Assembly: GCA_030728985.1 (NCBI GenBank)
Contig: JANQYI010000036.1
Coordinates: forward strand, 1-55,585
DNA length: 55,585 bases
Origin: Burkholderiaceae bacterium
GTDB taxonomy: Bacteria > Pseudomonadota > Gammaproteobacteria > Burkholderiales > Burkholderiaceae_B
Direction of reading: 5' to 3'
Part shown: positions 50,065 through 55,585 of the stretch, piece after piece
Numbering within the stretch: position 1 is the stretch's first letter
Layout of the letters: each line of letters opens with the position of its first letter
Position numbers and translations under genes: made by a program
Notes under the pieces: model-generated
What the model was told of the DNA's origin: nothing
The model's input: only the letters and a program-made list of their open reading frames with translations
The model's database searches: none

Positions 50065-52347
50065 TTGGTATCGCCTGAGCAACCATTTGATGTAGCCACC
50101 CTGACCGTCGACATGAAAGAAGACGATCAGGCGTTGTTTCGCCAGGCCGTACAGTGGGCCAGCCAGGCGCTGGGCGACCGGTGCACACCCACGGGTGAGC
50201 GGCTGATGGATCATGCGCTTGGTTCGGCCAGTATTTTGTCCGGGATGCAGGCTGATCCCGCGACCTGCACGGCTGCGCTATTGGTGTCGTCCTCCGAAAT
50301 ATTGCAGCCCGACCTGAATCGGGGTCGTCACAACGATCCCATCAAGGAGGAATTTGGTCCCGAAGTTGCTCGTCTCGTGCAAGGCGCGCGCGAGTTATTG
50401 CGTCTAAGTGGTATTGCGAGTGGAGCGAGTGAGGGTTCTGAAGACGCCCCTTTGCAAAAAGAGATGCTGCGCAAAATGCTGCTGGCCATGGCCGCGGATT
50501 TGCGCATCGTGCTGCTCAGGCTCGCCTCGCGGCTGCAGACATTGCGCTGGCATGCCAGTAGCAAAGTGCCCTGCAGGCCTGATCTTGCCCGCGAAACGCT
50601 GGATCTCTACGCGCCCCTCGCCAATCGCCTGGGTATTTGGCAGATTAAATGGGAAATGGAGGATTTGTCGTTTCGTTTTACGGATCCTGCGCGTTACAAA
50701 GAAATTGCGGGCTTGTTGGAGGAAAAGCGCGCAGAGCGCGAACTCTTCATCGCGCAAACCGTTGAGCAGTTGACAGCGGAGCTCAAAAAAATGGATATCG
50801 CCGCGGACATTACCGGGCGACCCAAACATATTTACAGCATCTACAACAAGATGCGACAGAAAGAACTCGACTTTAGTCAATTGTTCGATGTGCGTGCAAT
50901 GCGGATCATCGTGCAAACGGAAAGAGATTGTTATAGCGCGCTAGGACTGGTTCACGAGCTCTGGGTGCCGCTGGCCGACGAGTTCGATGACTACATCTCG
51001 CGTCCTAAGCCCAACGGCTATCGCTCACTGCATACGGTCGTTGCCGATGAGAGTGGCCGACCGTTCGAGGTGCAAATACGGACACGCGCCATGCACGAAT
51101 TTGCAGAGTTCGGGATGGCCGCCCATTGGCGATACAAGGAAAGTCCGCACCCTGGCGCAAATGAGGCGACGGCGGCGACGGATCAATATGATCGTCAGCT
51201 GGCGTGGATGAGACAGCTGTTGGCCTGGAACACTGAGGCAGCGCAACGACCAGGAGGTGGTGCCGGAACGGCGGCCGCCTCGACGTTGGACTCTGGCTCG
51301 GTGACTGAGCAGAGTTCTGCCGTTCGTTTGTCCAAACCGCCCGAGGAACGCATTTACGTCCTGTCGCCGCAGGCGCGTGTGATTGAGTTGCCTGCGGGCG
51401 CGACCCCGGTTGATTTTGCTTATTACCTGCATACGGATTTGGGACACCGCTGCCGCGGTGCGCGCATCGATGGTCAGATGGTGCCTCTGCAAACACAATT
51501 GCAAACGGGGCAGACAGTCGAGATCGTCACCACCAAATCGGGCGGTCCGTCTCGAGACTGGATTAATCCTCAGCTCGGGTTTCTGGCGAGTCCTCGGTCT
51601 CGGGCCAAAGTGCGCGCATGGTTCAGCGCGATTGAGCTTCAACAACGCATCACTCAAGGTCAGACGCTCGTTGAAAAGGAGTTGCAACGGCTTGGCAAAA
51701 CGGCCGTTAATTTAGAGCACCTTGCGCAACAACTTGGTTTTGCCCAGGCCGATGACTTGTATGTTGCGGTTGCCAAAGAAGAATGCAGTTTGCGACAAAT
51801 CGATGCCGTGTTTCAGCCGGTCGCGGTTGTGGCTGAGCCTAGCCTCGAGTCTCTGATTGTGCATAGTTCACGGGCTGAGCGTGGCGGTGCGGGTACAAAA
51901 AGCGGCGTCTTGGTGGTTGGCGTTGATTCTCTGATGACGCAGTTGGCGAGGTGCTGCCGGCCTGCGCCACCCGATGCCATTACGGGGTTTGTGACGCGGG
52001 GGCGGGGAGTATCGATTCACCGAGCCGATTGCGCAAGCTTTTTGGCGCTAAAAGCCCGGCAAGCGGAACGTGTGATTGATGTGACGTGGGGGCAAGCAGA
52101 GGCTCAAACTCTTTATCCTGTCGATTTGCATGTACAGGCGCAGGATCGTGCTGGCTTGCTGAGGGATTTGTCCGAGGTCTTTGCCCGGCTCCGTTTGAAT
52201 GTGGTGGGGGTCAATACCCACAGCAAGGCCTCCATGGCCTATATGTCCTTTACGGTTGAAATCCGCGATGGCGGTGAATTGCAACGTGTTTTGGTGGCGT
52301 TGCGAGAGGTAAGTGGTGTATTGACAGCAGAAAGGCGTGTAACCTGA
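50065..52347 (+). CDS. relA: GTP pyrophosphokinase RelA
   Basis: RelA makes (p)ppGpp on amino-acid-starved ribosomes. The 760-residue protein has an N-terminal HD-type domain whose catalytic HD pair is lost (AALLVSSSEI near residues 71-79), so hydrolysis is unlikely. The synthetase domain has RPKHIYSIYNKM and DEFDDYISRPKPNGYRSLHT; the acidic EFDD is the RelA-type version. TGS, zinc-finger (ARCCRPAPPD) and ACT domains follow. The start is uncertain: TTG at 50065 or ATG at 50113, neither with a clear Shine-Dalgarno sequence. Confidence 0.95.
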   Translation: MVSPEQPFDVATLTVDMKEDDQALFRQAVQWASQALGDRCTPTGERLMDHALGSASILSGMQADPATCTAALLVSSSEILQPDLNRGRHNDPIKEEFGPEVARLVQGARELLRLSGIASGASEGSEDAPLQKEMLRKMLLAMAADLRIVLLRLASRLQTLRWHASSKVPCRPDLARETLDLYAPLANRLGIWQIKWEMEDLSFRFTDPARYKEIAGLLEEKRAERELFIAQTVEQLTAELKKMDIAADITGRPKHIYSIYNKMRQKELDFSQLFDVRAMRIIVQTERDCYSALGLVHELWVPLADEFDDYISRPKPNGYRSLHTVVADESGRPFEVQIRTRAMHEFAEFGMAAHWRYKESPHPGANEATAATDQYDRQLAWMRQLLAWNTEAAQRPGGGAGTAAASTLDSGSVTEQSSAVRLSKPPEERIYVLSPQARVIELPAGATPVDFAYYLHTDLGHRCRGARIDGQMVPLQTQLQTGQTVEIVTTKSGGPSRDWINPQLGFLASPRSRAKVRAWFSAIELQQRITQGQTLVEKELQRLGKTAVNLEHLAQQLGFAQADDLYVAVAKEECSLRQIDAVFQPVAVVAEPSLESLIVHSSRAERGGAGTKSGVLVVGVDSLMTQLARCCRPAPPDAITGFVTRGRGVSIHRADCASFLALKARQAERVIDVTWGQAEAQTLYPVDLHVQAQDRAGLLRDLSEVFARLRLNVVGVNTHSKASMAYMSFTVEIRDGGELQRVLVALREVSGVLTAERRVT

Positions 52348-52425
52348 GCATTCAGCTTTTGCGCGTTAAGTCCCGTTAAAAGCGCATGAATTGAGGGATT
52401 GAGTCCGGATTTTCTAGTGACTCAC

Positions 52426-52434
52426 TGGTAAAAT
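52426..52434 (+). promoter_or_regulatory. Likely trpB promoter (extended -10)
   Basis: TGGTAAAAT is a TG-n extended -10 with hexamer TAAAAT at 52429-52434. No good -35 is seen. The palindrome AGTGA-C-TCACT (52416-52426) overlaps it and could be an operator. Transcription would begin near 52441. The remainder of 52348-52425 shows no gene. Confidence 0.5.
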
Positions 52435-52445
52435 CAATGTTTTAT

Positions 52446-52511
52446 ATGGCTTTACGCGCTTGGCATATTGTTGCCGGTGTAGCTCGGTCTGATCTGGAGA
52501 TCCGGTCATGA
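52446..52511 (+). CDS. Short upstream frame (21 codons) overlapping the trpB start
   Basis: An ATG at 52446 opens 21 codons ([19 protein letters not shown] and two more residues) that end in TGA exactly overlapping the trpB ATG (ATGA at 52508-52511). It has one tryptophan, at codon 6. It begins about five bases after the predicted transcription start and has no Shine-Dalgarno sequence, so it could be read as a leaderless frame. I do not recognise the peptide. It may couple translation to trpB, or be chance. Confidence 0.35.
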   Translation: MALRAWHIVAGVARSDLEIRS

Positions 52512-53707
52512 AACCCTATGACTTTCCCGATGCCAAAGGGCATTTTGGTCCCTACGGCGGTGTATTCGCAGCAGAAACCCTCATGCAGGCGATCGAGGAG
52601 TTGCGCTTGTCCTATGACAAGTACCGCAACGATCCCGATTTCTTGGCGGAGTTCGAGTATGAGCTCAAGCACTTTGTCGGTCGTCCGACGCCGGTTTATC
52701 ACGCGCGTCGTTGGTCCGAGGAGCTCGGCGGTGCGCAAATCTGGTTCAAACGCGAAGACTTGAACCACACAGGCGCCCACAAGATCAACAACAGTTTGGG
52801 TCAGGCCTTGCTCGCGCGTCGGATGGGCAAACGCCGCATCATTGCCGAAACGGGTGCCGGCCAGCATGGCGTGGCGACGGCCACGGTATGCGCGCGCTAT
52901 GGCATGGAGTGCGTAGTCTACATGGGCAGCGAAGACGTCAAGCGTCAGTCGCCCAACGTCTTTCGGATGAAGCTTCTCGGTGCAACGGTTGTGCCTGTTG
53001 AGTCTGGCTCCAAGACCCTCAAAGACGCGTTGAACGAAGCGATGCGAGACTGGGTCACGAACGTCGATGACACGTTTTACATCATTGGCACCGTGGCAGG
53101 ACCGCACCCCTATCCGATGATGGTCCGTAATTTTCACTCTGTGATCGGTCAAGAGTCGATCGAGCAGATGCCTTTGTATGCGGGACGTCAACCCGACTAC
53201 GTGTTGGCTTGCGTGGGCGGTGGCTCAAACGCCATGGGTATTTTCCACCCATATATTCCTTATGAAAACACCAAGCTCGTGGGCGTCGAAGCCGCGGGTG
53301 AGGGCGTTGAAACCGGCAAACACTCTGCTTCACTGACCGCTGGGCGTGTTGGTGTGTTGCATGGCAATCGCACCTATGTTTTGCAGGATGAAAACGGCCA
53401 GGTCGCTGAGACACACTCAGTCTCGGCGGGCCTGGACTATCCAGGCGTCGGCCCAGAGCACGCTTGGCTCAAAGACAGCGGTCGTGCCTCCTACGTGAGC
53501 GTGACGGACGATGAGGCGTTGGCAAGTTTCCACCACTGCTGTCAGATCGAAGGCATTATTCCTGCGCTTGAAACGTCGCATGCGCTGGCCTATGCCGCCA
53601 AACTCGCTCCCACGCTTTCCAAAGATCAGGTCATTCTGATCAACTTGTCTGGACGTGGTGATAAGGATATCAACACAGTCGCGCAACGTGCGGGCATGGT
53701 GCTCTAA
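52508..53707 (+). CDS. trpB: Tryptophan synthase beta chain
   Basis: TrpB condenses indole with serine to form tryptophan, using PLP. The 399-residue protein has the PLP lysine K92 in [14 protein letters not shown], the phosphate-binding GGGSNAMG and the C-terminal [14 protein letters not shown] at 52496-52500 lies seven bases before the ATG. It is followed by trpA after 23 bases. trpF, often found directly upstream in this order, is not in the window. Confidence 0.98.
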   Translation: MKPYDFPDAKGHFGPYGGVFAAETLMQAIEELRLSYDKYRNDPDFLAEFEYELKHFVGRPTPVYHARRWSEELGGAQIWFKREDLNHTGAHKINNSLGQALLARRMGKRRIIAETGAGQHGVATATVCARYGMECVVYMGSEDVKRQSPNVFRMKLLGATVVPVESGSKTLKDALNEAMRDWVTNVDDTFYIIGTVAGPHPYPMMVRNFHSVIGQESIEQMPLYAGRQPDYVLACVGGGSNAMGIFHPYIPYENTKLVGVEAAGEGVETGKHSASLTAGRVGVLHGNRTYVLQDENGQVAETHSVSAGLDYPGVGPEHAWLKDSGRASYVSVTDDEALASFHHCCQIEGIIPALETSHALAYAAKLAPTLSKDQVILINLSGRGDKDINTVAQRAGMVL

Positions 53708-53730
53708 GGTTTTAAAGGTTTTCAACTCAT

Positions 53731-54588
53731 ATGGCTCAACACACAGATCGCATCGCTGCTGCGTTTGCTCGCGCGGCGCAACAGAAACGCGCTGCGCTGA
53801 TTCCTTATATTGCAGCGGGTAACCCACTGCCCGAAACCACCGTGCCTTTAATGCATGCGTTGGTCAAGGCAGGGGCTGATGTCATCGAACTTGGTATTCC
53901 TTTTTCAGATCCGATGGCAGATGGTCCCGTGATTCAGCGTGCTGCTGAGCATGCCATCGCCCAAGGCATAGGACTCAAGCATGTGTTGGTGATGGTGGCG
54001 GAGTTTCGCAAACAAGACCAAGCCACACCAATTGTGTTGATGGGTTATGCCAATCCGATCGAAAATATGGGTCAACAAGCCTTCGCCGAACAGGCTGAAA
54101 AAGTAGGTGTCGATGGTTTGTTGACGGTGGACTACCCGCCCGAAGAAATTGACGACTTTGTGGGCTTGCTCAATCAACACCATATCGCGCCGATTTTCTT
54201 GTTAGCGCCGACCTCTACCGAGACGCGTATTCGCGCTGTGGGCAAAATCGCGCGTGGTTATGTTTATTACGTCTCACTCAATGGTGTGACGGGTGCTGGC
54301 CACCTTGACACCGCGGATGTGGCGATGCGCCTCAAGTCAATTCGCCAGCATGTTGCTTTGCCGGTCGGTGTAGGTTTTGGTATCAGTGACGCAAAAAGTG
54401 CGCAGAGTATTAGTCTCGTGGCCGATGCGGTTGTGATTGGTAGCAAACTGATCGATACGATGACCAAAGCCGCTGCAGGTCTGCCTATGGCTCAACAATC
54501 CCAGGCTGCGATAGATGCGGGAGCGGGTTGGTTGGCGGGCATTCGCCAAGCATTAGATGTGGCGCGATCTGCGGAGCATGCTACATGA
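53731..54588 (+). CDS. trpA: Tryptophan synthase alpha chain
   Basis: TrpA cleaves indole-3-glycerol phosphate and passes indole through a tunnel to TrpB. The 285-residue TIM barrel has the catalytic residues E53 and D64 in [16 protein letters not shown] and the phosphate-binding [11 protein letters not shown] block. Its stop overlaps the accD start by four bases. Confidence 0.98.
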   Translation: MAQHTDRIAAAFARAAQQKRAALIPYIAAGNPLPETTVPLMHALVKAGADVIELGIPFSDPMADGPVIQRAAEHAIAQGIGLKHVLVMVAEFRKQDQATPIVLMGYANPIENMGQQAFAEQAEKVGVDGLLTVDYPPEEIDDFVGLLNQHHIAPIFLLAPTSTETRIRAVGKIARGYVYYVSLNGVTGAGHLDTADVAMRLKSIRQHVALPVGVGFGISDAKSAQSISLVADAVVIGSKLIDTMTKAAAGLPMAQQSQAAIDAGAGWLAGIRQALDVARSAEHAT

Positions 54589-55472
54589 GCTGGCTCGGTA
54601 AGCTCCTTCCCCCCCGCATTAACAAGGCTCCAGGCCAGGAAACCGTCACCGTCAGCAAACGTGTCCCTGAAGGACTTTGGGTCAAGTGTCCCTCTTGTGA
54701 ATCGGTGCTCTACAACGAAGATCTTGCAGCGAATTTACATGTGTGTCCTAAATGTGATCACCACATGCGTATCGGATCCCGTGCCCGCATCGAATCTCTT
54801 CTGGATATCGAGGGTCGCGTCGAGATCGGTTCAAACACGCGATCGATGGATCCTTTGAAATTCAAGGACTCGCGCAAATACCCAGAACGCGTTCAAGAAG
54901 CAGTTCGTCAAACAGGCGAAACAGACGCGTTAGTCGTGGTCAGTGGTGCAATCCGCAGCGTTCCGTGTGTACTGGCTTGTTTTGAGTTTGAGTTTATGGG
55001 CGGCTCGATGGGTTCCGTTGTTGGTGAGCGTTTCGTGCAGGGCGTACAAGCAGCGATTAAAAACAAGGTCCCTTTCATCTGCGTCGCGGCTTCGGGTGGA
55101 GCGCGCATGCAGGAGAGTTTGTTCTCTCTGATGCAAATGGCTAAAACCAATGCGATGCTGACTCGACTCTCAGACGCCAAACTTCCCTTCATCAGTGTTC
55201 TGACGGATCCCACCATGGGTGGCGTTTCCGCAAGTTTTGCATTCATGGGCGATGTCGTGATTGGAGAACCCAAAGCCTTGATCGGCTTCGCAGGGCCCCG
55301 CGTGATCGAGCAAACCGTACGAGAAAAGTTGCCAGAGGGTTTTCAGCGCTCGGAGTTCTTACAGCAAAAAGGTGCTATCGATATGGTGCTGGATCGCCGT
55401 CAGTTGCGCGAAGAGCTCGCGCGCTTGATGGCGATCATGACCAATCAGCCCATGGACAGTGTCGCTGCCTAA
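54585..55472 (+). CDS. accD: Acetyl-CoA carboxylase carboxyltransferase subunit beta
   Basis: AccD pairs with AccA to transfer the carboxyl group from biotin to acetyl-CoA, making malonyl-CoA for fatty acids. The 295-residue protein has the zinc ribbon C35, C38, C54, C57 (CPSC and CPKC) and the carboxyltransferase core, including [18 protein letters not shown] and [12 protein letters not shown]. The ATG overlaps the trpA stop. A strong terminator follows 20 bases after its stop, so folC, often next, is not co-transcribed through this point. Confidence 0.98.
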   Translation: MSWLGKLLPPRINKAPGQETVTVSKRVPEGLWVKCPSCESVLYNEDLAANLHVCPKCDHHMRIGSRARIESLLDIEGRVEIGSNTRSMDPLKFKDSRKYPERVQEAVRQTGETDALVVVSGAIRSVPCVLACFEFEFMGGSMGSVVGERFVQGVQAAIKNKVPFICVAASGGARMQESLFSLMQMAKTNAMLTRLSDAKLPFISVLTDPTMGGVSASFAFMGDVVIGEPKALIGFAGPRVIEQTVREKLPEGFQRSEFLQQKGAIDMVLDRRQLREELARLMAIMTNQPMDSVAA

Positions 55473-55492
55473 AAGATTATTTGGGTGAATAA

Positions 55493-55528
55493 AAAAGCGG
55501 TACATCAACTCGTTGATGTACCGCTTTT
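55493..55528 (+). terminator. Rho-independent terminator of trpBA-accD
   Basis: AAAAGCGGTACATCAA (55493-55508) and TTGATGTACCGCTTTT (55513-55528) form a perfect 16-bp stem around CTCG. The U-rich end of the stem is TTTT followed by AACTT. The hairpin directly precedes the group II intron. Confidence 0.93.
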
Positions 55529-55533
55529 AACTT

Positions 55534-55585
55534 GTGCGCCCAGCATGGGCGCACTCTTGCGGGTGCAAGTCCCGCCGTAAGTTGA
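55534..55585 (+). mobile_element. Group II intron, class C (IIC), 5' end only (cut by window end)
   Basis: The sequence starts with the group II 5' splice motif GTGCG. The next 50 bases, GCCCAGCATGGGCGCACTCT then GGGTGCAAGTCCCGC, match position by position, with compensating changes, the start of domain I of IIC introns as I recall it from the Oceanobacillus iheyensis intron (GUGUGCCCGGCAUGGGUGCA...GGGUGAGAGUCCCG). GCGCCC/GGGCGC and GCGGG/CCCGC form the expected first helices. It begins five bases after the accD terminator stem, the known target type of IIC introns. Domains II-VI and the reverse transcriptase gene are beyond the window. Confidence 0.85.

Overview
The window reads as an intact stretch of a betaproteobacterial chromosome, most likely order Burkholderiales, family Alcaligenaceae. 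This is inferred from a Bordetella-type trimeric porin, a RisA/RisS-like two-component pair, the complete 14-gene nuo operon next to a tRNA-Leu(GAG), a DUF2818 gene after nuoN, a lone RnfB next to nth, and an intracellular PHB depolymerase. Base composition is moderate and leucine TTG codons are frequent. Coding density is very high: no gene-free stretch reaches 300 bases, the longest being the roughly 270-base gaps on either side of the universal stress gene. No prophage, CRISPR array or intact insertion sequence is visible.

Layout. 1-54 is the 3' part of tRNA-Leu(GAG), cut by the window edge. 321-2178 carries a UspA-family gene and a porin. 2288-17367 is a promoter followed by nuoABCDEFGHIJKLMN and a DUF2818 gene, the whole respiratory complex I. 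17394-21794 (minus) holds mfd and serB. 21901-23144 is ispDF (isoprenoid MEP pathway). 23141-25301 (minus) is a RisAS-like regulator/kinase pair. 25449-27517 is a fused tsaB-rimI gene and a family 4 uracil-DNA glycosylase. 27512-28846 (minus) is lplT. 29035-35718 is smc, zipA and ligA (chromosome condensation, division, ligation). 35719-37767 (minus) is the overlapping operon msrB-yciB-bolA-parvulin. 37820-39741 is bioMNY (ECF biotin uptake). 39759-44451 (minus) is a branched-chain amino acid type ABC transporter in the order livG-livF-livK-livH-livM. 44541-48338 (minus) is fdxA, fpr, phaZ, rnfB and nth. 48461-52347 is pncB, a RidA-family gene and relA. 52446-55472 is a short upstream reading frame, trpB, trpA and accD.

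The most interesting feature is at the right edge. Directly after the perfect 16-bp terminator hairpin of accD, the last 52 bases match the start of a bacterial class C (IIC) group II intron. That family is known to insert behind terminators. The intron body and its reverse transcriptase lie outside the window. Other points worth checking are a 21-codon frame that overlaps the trpB start, a 19-bp palindrome upstream of phaZ, the TsaB-RimI fusion, an arginine in place of the Walker A lysine of LivF, a divergent motif 1 in the uracil-DNA glycosylase, and a stem-loop between livK and livH.
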